43,735 nucleotides of DNA from an uncultured Paracoccaceae bacterium (GTDB lineage: Bacteria > Pseudomonadota > Alphaproteobacteria > Rhodobacterales > Rhodobacteraceae): the NCBI GenBank assembly GCA_937922155.1, contig CAKZVL010000005.1:1-43735 (forward strand). The letters are read 5' to 3'. The notes under the pieces were generated by a model. It made no database searches, was not told where the DNA came from, and was given only the letters and a program-made list of their open reading frames with translations. Shown piece by piece: positions 31,658-40,260 of this stretch; position 1 is the stretch's first letter, and the number at the start of each line of letters is the position of its first letter. The translations under genes and the position numbers were made by a program.

Positions 31658-33286
31658 ATGGTTGCAGTCAGATACAAAACCGCGTTCAAGCTATATCCTT
31701 ACGAAAAAGTCGCCGATCAGGACGTGCCAGCACCCAAACGTCACCCGGTGGTAATTGTGGGCGGTGGCCCCATTGGCATGGGCCTCGCCCTTGATCTGGG
31801 AAAGTCGGGCGTGCCGTGTCTGGTTCTGGATGATCACGATGGCGTTGGCACCGGCAGCCGCGCGATCTGTTTTGCCAAACGAACGCTGGAAATTTGCGAC
31901 CGTTTGGGATGCGGCGACCCGATGGTCGATAAGGGCGTCGTTTGGAATGTCGGCCGCGTGTATCGTGATGAGCGGGAAGTTTATAATTTCAACCTCTTGC
32001 CTGAGGAAGGCCACAAACGCCCCGCGTTTATCAATCTACAGCAACCCTATTTCGAACAGTTCCTTGTTGAAGAAATCAGACGCCAACAGGCCGCAGGCGC
32101 GCCCATTGAAATTCGCGGGAAAAACTGCGTGACAGCGATGGATCAAAAGGCAGACCATGTCGTCTTGGACATCGACACACCCGACGGCCCCTACAGGCTA
32201 GAGGCGGATTATCTGGTCGCTTGCGATGGCGCAAACTCCCCCACCCGCGCCATGATGGGCCTTGATTTCGATGGCCGCGTGTTCGAGGACAATTTCCTCA
32301 TCGCGGATATCAAGATGACCGCAGATTTCCCAACCGAACGCCGGTTCTGGTTCGACCCACCCTTTAACCGAGGCGAAACAGCCTTGCTGCACAAACAGCC
32401 CGACGATGTTTGGCGGCTTGACTTCCAACTGGGCTGGGACATCGACCGCGAAGCTGAATTGAAGCCAGAGCGGATCAGCGACCGGGTTGCGGCAATGATC
32501 GGCGCGGATATCGACTTCGAATTGGTCTGGACATCAATCTACACCTTCCGCTGCTGCACGATGGACGACTACCGCCATGGGCGCGTGTTCTTTGCCGGTG
32601 ACGCCGCCCATCAGGTCAGCCCGTTTGGCGCACGCGGTGCCAACGGCGGCATGCAGGACGTCGACAACCTTGGCTGGAAACTGGCCGCTGTGATCAACGA
32701 TGGCGCGGATGATGCGCTGCTCGACAGCTATCACGACGAACGCAAATTAGGCGCGATGGAAAACATCAAAAACTCTAGCCGCACCGCCGACTTTTTAACC
32801 CCGCGCAACCCCGCCCACAGGCTATTTCGCGACGCGGTGCTTGATCTTGTCGAACACCACGCCTTTGCCCGCCCGCTGGTCAATTCCGGCCGACTTTCAC
32901 AGCCCTGCACCTATGATGCCTCTGCGCTGAACAGCCCGGATGCTTTGCCCGACGGACCAAAGCAAACCCGACCGGGAAGCCCCTGCCCCGATGCCCCCTT
33001 GGCCGATGGCCATTTGCTCGACAAACTTGGCGGTCGCTTTACGGTCTTGGCGATCGGCGCCGATGATCCCGGCAACTTCACGATCGCAAACACTGAAATC
33101 GACGTGCTCACACTCTCTGCAAGCGACGATACAACCGGCGCCGTTGCCACGCGCTATCTGGGGCAAAACCCATCCGCGATCTACCTCATCCGCCCCGACC
33201 AACACATCGCGGCACGATGGGCAAAATGCGATGCCGATGCGATCAATCAGGCGGTGGCGCGCGCATTGGCAGGGAAAACGAAATGA
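31658..33286 (+). CDS. FAD-dependent aromatic-ring hydroxylase (MhpA/MhaA-like)
   Basis: VVIVGGGPIGMGLALDLGKSGV; GDAAHQVSPFGARGANGGMQDVDNLGWKL. Confidence 0.88.
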   Translation: MVAVRYKTAFKLYPYEKVADQDVPAPKRHPVVIVGGGPIGMGLALDLGKSGVPCLVLDDHDGVGTGSRAICFAKRTLEICDRLGCGDPMVDKGVVWNVGRVYRDEREVYNFNLLPEEGHKRPAFINLQQPYFEQFLVEEIRRQQAAGAPIEIRGKNCVTAMDQKADHVVLDIDTPDGPYRLEADYLVACDGANSPTRAMMGLDFDGRVFEDNFLIADIKMTADFPTERRFWFDPPFNRGETALLHKQPDDVWRLDFQLGWDIDREAELKPERISDRVAAMIGADIDFELVWTSIYTFRCCTMDDYRHGRVFFAGDAAHQVSPFGARGANGGMQDVDNLGWKLAAVINDGADDALLDSYHDERKLGAMENIKNSSRTADFLTPRNPAHRLFRDAVLDLVEHHAFARPLVNSGRLSQPCTYDASALNSPDALPDGPKQTRPGSPCPDAPLADGHLLDKLGGRFTVLAIGADDPGNFTIANTEIDVLTLSASDDTTGAVATRYLGQNPSAIYLIRPDQHIAARWAKCDADAINQAVARALAGKTK

Positions 33287-33492
33287 CCACATTGAACACC
33301 GCCCCGAACCTAGAACGCGCCGATGATTTCTACGCCGCCCTACTGTCCGCCCATGACGGGCTGGAAGAGGCAGAAATGCACGCCCTCAACGCACGGCTGA
33401 TCTTGGTCCTCGCCAACCACATCGGCGATCAAACCGTTCTAGAGGCCGCGATCGAGGCCGCAAAAATCCCGCCGCCCGAGGCGCAGACTTAA
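33283..33492 (+). CDS. DUF2783-like small protein, possible hydroxylase coupling protein
   Basis: 69 aa, ATGA overlap with the upstream hydroxylase; MTTLNTAPNLERADDFYAALLSAHDGLEEAEMHALNARLILVLANHIGD. Confidence 0.75.
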   Translation: MTTLNTAPNLERADDFYAALLSAHDGLEEAEMHALNARLILVLANHIGDQTVLEAAIEAAKIPPPEAQT

Positions 33493-33535
33493 CAAAGTCC
33501 GGTAAACAGCCGCAGACCCGGCCAACCGAACCGGC

Positions 33536-34633
33536 CTAGTTCAGGCGCAAGCCCGTTTCCGGCTCAAAATACGACACCTTGCCCAGATCAAACGCAAGGC
33601 GCTGTGCTGTGCCCGCCGCAGCTTTTGTTTCCGCGTGCAAACGCGCGGTCACGGGTTTACCTCCCAGCTGCATCACAGCAAACGTATCCGCACCCGCCGG
33701 TTCAACGATATCGATCAGGCAATCGGCCTCCTGCGTTTTGCCCGCTCGCCCAAGCGCTGCATCGGCGATATCCTCTGGGCGCACACCAATAATCACGTTC
33801 TCAGGCAAGTCTTTGTTCTTGGTGTCGATCAAAAAGATCGGATCGCCACTTTCACGCGCGATTTCAATCTTTGAACCCTTGCCGTTCTTGCGCGCCGTCG
33901 CAGGGATCAGGTTCATCGCAGGCGATCCCATAAAATCGGCCACAAACAGGTTCGCAGGCCGGTTATAAATCTCCGTCGGAGAACCGATTTGCTGGATAAT
34001 GCCGCCCTTCATTACGACAATCTTGGTCGCCAACGTCATGGCCTCGATCTGGTCATGCGTCACATAAACCATCGACGCGCCTAGGTTCTGATGCAGGGCC
34101 TTGATCTCGGTGCGCATTTCGACGCGCAGCTTGGCATCAAGGTTGGACAGCGGTTCGTCAAACAAAAACAACTTTGGATCCCGCACCAAGGCACGACCCA
34201 TCGCGACCCTCTGGCGTTGACCACCCGACAACTGCCCCGGCTTGCGATGCAAAAGTGGTTCAATCTGCAACTGCCCTGCGACCTGTTTCAGCTTCGCGTC
34301 CTGCGTCGCTTGATCCACGCCGCGCACTTTCATGCCAAAGGTGATGTTCTTGGCGACGCTCATCGTGGGGTAAAGCGCATAAGATTGGAACACCATCGCG
34401 ATATCGCGATCTTTGGGGCTGACATTGGTCATATTCTGCCCGTCGATAAACATATCGCCTCGGGTGATCGGCTCTAGACCTGCAATGCAGTTCAGCAACG
34501 TTGACTTACCGCAACCTGACGGCCCGACAAGCACAAGGAAATCGCCTTCGTCAATAGACACGTTGATGTCTTTCAAGACCTCAGTGCCGCCATAGTTTTT
34601 AAACAGGTTCTTAACTTCGAGAATGGGTGACAT
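33536..34633 (-). CDS. Carbohydrate ABC transporter ATP-binding protein (UgpC/MalK-like)
   Basis: VGPSGCGKSTLLN, LSGGQRQRVAMGRALVRDPKLFLFDEPLSNLDAKLR. Confidence 0.95.
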   Translation of the reverse strand: MSPILEVKNLFKNYGGTEVLKDINVSIDEGDFLVLVGPSGCGKSTLLNCIAGLEPITRGDMFIDGQNMTNVSPKDRDIAMVFQSYALYPTMSVAKNITFGMKVRGVDQATQDAKLKQVAGQLQIEPLLHRKPGQLSGGQRQRVAMGRALVRDPKLFLFDEPLSNLDAKLRVEMRTEIKALHQNLGASMVYVTHDQIEAMTLATKIVVMKGGIIQQIGSPTEIYNRPANLFVADFMGSPAMNLIPATARKNGKGSKIEIARESGDPIFLIDTKNKDLPENVIIGVRPEDIADAALGRAGKTQEADCLIDIVEPAGADTFAVMQLGGKPVTARLHAETKAAAGTAQRLAFDLGKVSYFEPETGLRLN

Positions 34634-34638
34634 CTGAT

Positions 34639-35532
34639 TTATCCCTTAACAGAACCGGCTGTGAGGCCGCGGATGAAGTATTTGCCGGCAACGACATAGA
34701 CGAACAATGTGGGTAGGGCAGCGATGATCGCGGCGGCCATATCAACGTTGTATTCCTTAACGCCAGTGGTCGAATTGACAATGTTGTTCAACGCGACCGT
34801 TACAGGCTGTGTACCCGCTTGGCTAAAGCTGACGCCGAACAAAAAGTCGTTCCAAATTTGGGTGAATTGCCAAATGACAGCCACAACGATGATGGGCAAT
34901 GACAGCGGCAGAAAGATCGACCAAAAGATGCGAAAAAAACCGGCGCCGTCGACTTTGGCTGCTTTCGTCAATTCCGACGGGATACTGACGTAATAGTTGC
35001 GGAAAAACAGCGTGGTAAAGCCAAGTCCATAAATCACATGGACAAAAATCAGCCCCGGAATGGTTCCCGCGACGCCCATCAGGCCCAGCACGCGCGCCAT
35101 CGGCAACAAGACGACCTGAAACGGGATAAAGCAGCCAAACAGCATCAGCGCAAAAAAGATGTTAGATCCTTTGAAACGCCATTGCGCCACCACATAACCA
35201 TTCAGCGCACCAATCAAGGTAGAGATCATGACAGCGGGAACCGCAATCAACAATGAGTTCAGGAAAAAGGGCTTTACCCCTTCACACTGAATTCCGGTGC
35301 AGGCGCCGGACCAGGCCGTGCGCCATGCATCGAATGTGACCTCGCGTGGGAGGGACACGAGGTCACCGGTGCGGATTTCGTCAAGCGACTTCAGCGATGT
35401 TGTGATCATCACAAACAACGGCATCAGATAAAACAGCGCAAACAAGCCAAGCAAAATATAAAGGATCGAACGCAAAACCAGTTTAAGGGCTGGGCTTTGG
35501 CCACGGGACGGGCTGTAGGACATATCAGTCAT
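34639..35532 (-). CDS. Carbohydrate ABC transporter permease (MalG-type)
   Basis: EAA-like loop ELTKAAKVDGAGFFRIFWSIFLPLSLP. Confidence 0.93.
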   Translation of the reverse strand: MTDMSYSPSRGQSPALKLVLRSILYILLGLFALFYLMPLFVMITTSLKSLDEIRTGDLVSLPREVTFDAWRTAWSGACTGIQCEGVKPFFLNSLLIAVPAVMISTLIGALNGYVVAQWRFKGSNIFFALMLFGCFIPFQVVLLPMARVLGLMGVAGTIPGLIFVHVIYGLGFTTLFFRNYYVSIPSELTKAAKVDGAGFFRIFWSIFLPLSLPIIVVAVIWQFTQIWNDFLFGVSFSQAGTQPVTVALNNIVNSTTGVKEYNVDMAAAIIAALPTLFVYVVAGKYFIRGLTAGSVKG

Positions 35533-36397
35533 CTTTGGTCCTCAATTCCGAATAGAGGTAAGGGACAACAATCGCAAAAACGACAAGCATCATGACCATG
35601 GCCGAACTTGCTGCTTGACCAATGTCGCCACGTGAAAACGCCATCGCATACATATACGTCGCTGGCAGATCGGTGGCATAACCGGGGCCCCCTCCCGTCA
35701 AGGCAATGACAAGGTCAAAGCTCTTGATCGCGAGGTGGGCAAGCACGATAAACGCGCTTAGGAAAATCGGGGCCATCGACGGAATGATGATGGCAGAATA
35801 GACGCGCCATGTCGGGATACCATCGACCTGCGCGGCCTTGATAATCTCTTCATCTACGCTTCGCAGACCGGCCAGAAACAGCGCCATCACAAAGCCAGAG
35901 CTTTGCCAAATCGCGGCAAGGACGACAGTGTAAATGGCCATGTCAGGATCAACGAGCCAGTTAAATTCGAAATTGGCAAAGCCCCAGCCTTGGACCGTTG
36001 CCTCGATCCCTAGTTCGGGATTCAAAATCCATTTCCACGCGGTCCCGGTGACGATCATCGACAGGGCCATAGGGTATAGATAGATGGTGCGGATTGCGCC
36101 TTCGGTGCGGATTTTCTGATCCAGTAAGATGGCCAAAAGCAGGCCAAGCACCATGGCGATAACGATAAAGAGTGCGCCAAAAATGAACAGGTTTGTCATT
36201 GCCACTTCGAAACGGGGCGAACTGGCAAGCCGCTCATATTGGATAAAACTGTCGATCTCATAGCGTGGCATCAAACGCGAGCGTGTCAGCGACACCCAAG
36301 CGGTCCATGCGATAAAGCCATACACAAACACCATGACAGCGATGAATGACGGCGCCAAAACGATCTTTGGCATATTGTCTTGCAGCCAGCGTGTCAT
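35525..36397 (-). CDS. Carbohydrate ABC transporter permease (MalF-type)
   Basis: EEIIKAAQVDGIPTWRVYSAIIIPSMAPIF; overlaps the next permease gene. Confidence 0.93.
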   Translation of the reverse strand: MTRWLQDNMPKIVLAPSFIAVMVFVYGFIAWTAWVSLTRSRLMPRYEIDSFIQYERLASSPRFEVAMTNLFIFGALFIVIAMVLGLLLAILLDQKIRTEGAIRTIYLYPMALSMIVTGTAWKWILNPELGIEATVQGWGFANFEFNWLVDPDMAIYTVVLAAIWQSSGFVMALFLAGLRSVDEEIIKAAQVDGIPTWRVYSAIIIPSMAPIFLSAFIVLAHLAIKSFDLVIALTGGGPGYATDLPATYMYAMAFSRGDIGQAASSAMVMMLVVFAIVVPYLYSELRTKDD

Positions 36398-36421
36398 GTG
36401 ATGTCCCCCTTTTTAGTTAGG

Positions 36422-36450
36422 TGGTCCTACCCCATAAAGGGATAGGACCA
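36422..36450 (-). promoter_or_regulatory. Intercistronic hairpin between the substrate-binding protein and first permease genes
   Basis: TGGTCCTACCCC-ataaa-GGGATAGGACCA: 12-bp arms, one mismatch, 5-nt loop. Confidence 0.75.
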
Positions 36451-36476
36451 GTTTTCGCCTGCTCTATAGCCGAAGC

Positions 36477-37727
36477 TTACATAGAATTTGCAATAGCCTC
36501 AGACAGCATCTGAACCGCATCCGCAGATGACATGTCAGAGTTGAAATGCGCTGTTACAACGTCGGTAATCGCACCAGACTGCGCACCAAACAATGCCATC
36601 CCATGTGCATAAGACGGCTTTAGCGTCCCCCCATCGTTAGTAGAGGCCATGTCAGCCGCAGACAGCTGCGCGCATGCGTCAAACCCAGAAAGATCAACGT
36701 CGGTACGAACCGGGATAGACCCCTTGTTCATGTTGAACACTTCCTGGAAATTTGGCCCCATAATCAATTCAGCCAGAAGATCCTGACCGGCTTCTTTGCC
36801 CTCACCATCAACTGAGAACATCGCAAAGCTGTCGACATTGTAAAGATAGCCATCGCCCGGTGTAGACGCACATGAGAAATCAACGCCCGGCACCTTGCCA
36901 GCCGCCATGAACTCACCCTTTGCCCAGTCACCCATAATCTGGAACGCAGCTTCGCCGTTCATAACCATTGCCGTGGCAAGGTTCCAATCGCGACCGGAAA
37001 AGTTGTCATCGACATAACCGCGCATCGTGCGCATTTGGTCAAATACGGCAACCATCGTGTCAGATGTCAGCGCATCTTGGTCTAGATCAACCAAAGCAGC
37101 CTGATAGAAATCCGCGCCACCTACGCCAAGAACAACAGTTTCAAACACTGTCGCGTCTTGCCATGCCTGACCACCGTGCGCCAATGGGATGATACCCGCG
37201 GCTTGCAATTTATCAGCAGCGGCGTTGAACTCTTCCCATGTTGTTGGCATTTCGATGCCGTTTGCAGCTAGGATTTCTGTGTTCGCCCAGATCCAGTCAA
37301 CGCGGTGCACGTTCACTGGCGCGGCACACCATGTACCTTCGCACTGCATGTGGCTTGCGATGGCAGCTGGCAACAGGTTGGCCCAGTCGTTTGCTTCTGC
37401 AACTGAAGAAATATCGGCCAAAACGCCCTCTTCAAACCATTCCTGAATGGCCGGGCCTTTGATCTGTGCCGCTGTTGGCGCGTTGCCAGCCAGAACGCGT
37501 GCGCGCAAGGCTGTGCCCGCTGCGTCACCGCCGCCGCCTGCAACAGGCATATCGGTCCATGTGCCACCATTGGCTGCAAATTCTTCCTGCAACACAGCGA
37601 CTGATTTCGCTTCGCCACCAGATGTCCAATAGTGCAGCACTTCTGCTTCGGCGTGACCGTCGGCAAATACCGCTCCAGCGGCACAAACGGCAATCGCGGA
37701 CGCGGTGCTAAATACGTAAGATTTCAT
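36477..37727 (-). CDS. ABC transporter substrate-binding protein, glucose/mannose type
   Basis: Signal peptide; VLHYWTSGGEAKSVAVLQEEFAANGGTWTDMPVAGGGGDAAGTALRARVLAGNAPTAAQIKGP. Confidence 0.88.
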   Translation of the reverse strand: MKSYVFSTASAIAVCAAGAVFADGHAEAEVLHYWTSGGEAKSVAVLQEEFAANGGTWTDMPVAGGGGDAAGTALRARVLAGNAPTAAQIKGPAIQEWFEEGVLADISSVAEANDWANLLPAAIASHMQCEGTWCAAPVNVHRVDWIWANTEILAANGIEMPTTWEEFNAAADKLQAAGIIPLAHGGQAWQDATVFETVVLGVGGADFYQAALVDLDQDALTSDTMVAVFDQMRTMRGYVDDNFSGRDWNLATAMVMNGEAAFQIMGDWAKGEFMAAGKVPGVDFSCASTPGDGYLYNVDSFAMFSVDGEGKEAGQDLLAELIMGPNFQEVFNMNKGSIPVRTDVDLSGFDACAQLSAADMASTNDGGTLKPSYAHGMALFGAQSGAITDVVTAHFNSDMSSADAVQMLSEAIANSM

Positions 37728-37806
37728 TTTGAGTCCTCCCTAGGATCTGCCCATAACGGGCTAAGTCGGCTCAGACTGTTGCGCGCACCTGCCCCTTGCA
37801 ACGATT

Positions 37807-37821
37807 GAATGACGGTCATTC
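37807..37821. promoter_or_regulatory. Perfect odd-centred palindrome GAATGAC-g-GTCATTC
   Basis: 7-bp perfect arms in the divergent intergenic region. Confidence 0.5.
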
Positions 37822-37850
37822 GCTGTGATCATAGAATAAATCACACCATC

Positions 37851-37897
37851 CGTTACAACTTGTTACGCAGCCCTCGATTCTGTTGCACGATGTTACA
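37851..37897 (+). promoter_or_regulatory. Phased TGTTACA half-site array
   Basis: cGTTACA 37851, TGTTACG 37861, TGTTGCA 37881, TGTTACA 37891: offsets of 10, 20 and 10 bp. Confidence 0.6.
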
Positions 37898-37949
37898 TAT
37901 GATGAAACGCACCGCGCCTCAGCGGCGGTTTGAAGAAGGTAAATCAGAA

Positions 37950-38687
37950 ATGGCGATTCCACGCATTCTCGTGGTTGATGACGATCCGGACATGCGCCAG
38001 ATGATGACTCAATTCCTGCGCCAGAACGGAACCATCGCCCTGCCCTCCGCCACCGAGACTGAGGTGCGCAATCACCTGGACGGGGGGCGCGTCGACCTCA
38101 TCTTGCTGGATGTCATGCTAGGGGACGAAAACGGGCTAGAGATTTGCAGACGTCTACGCCAGGAACAGGACGTGCCGATCATCATGGTCTCTGCTCTGTC
38201 GGCTGATCATCAGCGCATGGAAGGCTATGCCGTGGGTGCGGATGACTATATCGCCAAACCATTCAACCCCGAATTATTGCTGGCTCGTGTCAGGGCCGTG
38301 CTGTCGCGCACGCGGCGCTCTGCCTCGCTGGTGCACCGGCGCAATACCAAAACCTTTCAGTTCTGCGGCTGGACCTATGATGCCAAATCGGGCGAGGTTT
38401 TGTCCCCCGCTCAGGTTCAGGTCGCCTTGTCACACCGCGAAACTGCCCTGCTTCAGGTGCTGCTGGCCAACCCGCATATTCCACTGACCCGCGAAGAAAT
38501 CGCAACCAACCTTGATGTCACCGGACAGGCCCAATCCATAGGCGAGGCATCGGGTCGCGCCATTGACGTGCTAGTGGGCCGATTGCGCAACAAAATCGAA
38601 CGCACGCCCAAAGATCCGCAAATCCTCAAAACCGAACGCGGCGTCGGCTATGTGTTCGCAGTCGATGTCGCGGTCTCTGACAGTTGA
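37950..38687 (+). CDS. OmpR-family response regulator
   Basis: MAIPRILVVDDDPDMRQMM receiver and winged helix; start chosen after GAAGG; longer in-frame starts exist upstream (e.g. 37902). Confidence 0.9.
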   Translation: MAIPRILVVDDDPDMRQMMTQFLRQNGTIALPSATETEVRNHLDGGRVDLILLDVMLGDENGLEICRRLRQEQDVPIIMVSALSADHQRMEGYAVGADDYIAKPFNPELLLARVRAVLSRTRRSASLVHRRNTKTFQFCGWTYDAKSGEVLSPAQVQVALSHRETALLQVLLANPHIPLTREEIATNLDVTGQAQSIGEASGRAIDVLVGRLRNKIERTPKDPQILKTERGVGYVFAVDVAVSDS

Positions 38688-40135
38688 AGGGACCGCTTAA
38701 CAGCTTGGGCGTCCTTTTGCCCTGCTTGGTCGTTGTCACTTTGTTGTTGGGCGCTGGCACCGTTTGGATGTGGGAAAAATCCTCATCCGCATGGCGCCTA
38801 CATACGGCAAATGCGGAAAAGGCGGGCGTTACGCTGTATTACGCGCTGCAAAACGGCACCGCCCCGCCCGTTGGGGCGGGCATCGTTCAACTGCCCGACA
38901 GGGATCAAACCTTCGCAGCAAACGGATCGTTTCGCCAGATTGACGGCACACCACCTGCACCACGGATCACCATCGTTCCTATCTTACCCGATGCCGCCAA
39001 CCAGATCACCGGGGCGTCACTGACCTTGGTCATCCTGTCCCCCAACCTAACCTACGGCCTCGCAGACCTGCCCAATCGCATCGGTCAAACCGCCGCTGAA
39101 ACCACGGGTGCGATTACCCGCAAATTGGCCACCTACTGCAGCGATCCCGTCGTGTTGGCACGAATGGGTGATGCCCCTTGGGTCAAAATCGACGGCAACG
39201 CCATCTGGGGTTGCGACGCGACCCCGCCGGATCGTCGGATGTTCGCTGCTCTATTGGCCATCGTGGCCACCGCAACGCTGCTGACGCTGGTGTTGAACGT
39301 ACGCCAACCCTTCCTCTCTTTTGCAGAACAGCTTCGAAACTTGCGACGCGGCGGCGGCGCGACACGCTATGAACCGCAAGGACCGCAGGAACTGCAAGAG
39401 ATCATTGGCGCAGTGAACAACTACCTTGATATCGAACGGGAACAACTGGCCGGGCGTGCTGCCGTTCTGTCAGGTGTCAGCCACGATCTTGGCACCCCCG
39501 CCACGCGACTGCGCCTGCGCGCCGCGCTGATCAAAGACCCAAGCTTGCGTGGCAAATTTGAAACCGACATCGACAGCATGACCGGCATCATCGAAAGCGT
39601 GCTGACCTACACCAACGTTGAAATGGGCGCCGAAGAACCGCGCAACCTGTCGCTCACATCGCTGTTGGACGCAATCGTCGCCAATTATCAAGACATGGAC
39701 AAACCCGTCACATTCCAAACCGCCAAGGATGTGATTGTTCAGGGGGGTAAATCGATCTTTATGTCGCGCCAAGGCTATGGGGTTTTGTCCAACGACCGCG
39801 ACGTCGTCGTGTTCGGGCGCACCGTGGCGCTGGAACGGGCGATCATCAACCTGATTGATAACGCCCTGAAATATGGCCGCCGTGCGACAGTCTCGCTTAC
39901 CGCGGACGCCCATACCGCCACGATCATGATCGAAGACGAAGGATCACAAGCCCGCGCCGCCGATATCGAGGCGCTGCTGGCCCCGTTTCAACGCGGCAAG
40001 AACACCGCAACAATTGACGGCCACGGCTTGGGCCTCACGATTGTTGCCACCATCGCAAAGCTTCATGGTGGACAGCTTCAGTTCGAAGATACCGCCACAG
40101 GCATCATGGCGCGGCTCATTATCCAGCGCGATTGA
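38684..40135 (+). CDS. Sensor histidine kinase
   Basis: LSGVSHDLGTPATRLRLRAALI H-box, NLIDNALKYG N-box, GHGLGLTIV; TTG start overlapping the response-regulator stop. Confidence 0.9.
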   Translation: MKGPLNSLGVLLPCLVVVTLLLGAGTVWMWEKSSSAWRLHTANAEKAGVTLYYALQNGTAPPVGAGIVQLPDRDQTFAANGSFRQIDGTPPAPRITIVPILPDAANQITGASLTLVILSPNLTYGLADLPNRIGQTAAETTGAITRKLATYCSDPVVLARMGDAPWVKIDGNAIWGCDATPPDRRMFAALLAIVATATLLTLVLNVRQPFLSFAEQLRNLRRGGGATRYEPQGPQELQEIIGAVNNYLDIEREQLAGRAAVLSGVSHDLGTPATRLRLRAALIKDPSLRGKFETDIDSMTGIIESVLTYTNVEMGAEEPRNLSLTSLLDAIVANYQDMDKPVTFQTAKDVIVQGGKSIFMSRQGYGVLSNDRDVVVFGRTVALERAIINLIDNALKYGRRATVSLTADAHTATIMIEDEGSQARAADIEALLAPFQRGKNTATIDGHGLGLTIVATIAKLHGGQLQFEDTATGIMARLIIQRD

Positions 40136-40144
40136 CGGCGTATT

Positions 40145-40160
40145 TTAACCCGACCTTAAC
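40145..40160. promoter_or_regulatory. CtrA-like box TTAA-N7-TTAAC
   Basis: TTAAcccgaccTTAAC, exact match to the full-site consensus. Confidence 0.5.
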
Positions 40161-40227
40161 CACATCCGACCGATTTGCCATGACGAGCAACCGAACGGTA
40201 CATTAATCCGCCAAATTCGAGATTTCG

Positions 40228-40260
40228 GTGTACAGGTTGTGTACGCGTTGTGTACAGCCC
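40228..40260. repeat. Three 11-bp direct repeats beginning GTGTAC
   Basis: GTGTACAGGTT / GTGTACGCGTT / GTGTACAGCCC at 40228, 40239, 40250. Confidence 0.8.

Noticed and set aside
37824-37845. TGTGA...TCACA as a CRP/FNR site
   Set aside because: The spacer between TGTGA and TCACA is 12 nt, not the 6 nt of a CRP site; kept only as a generic inverted repeat.
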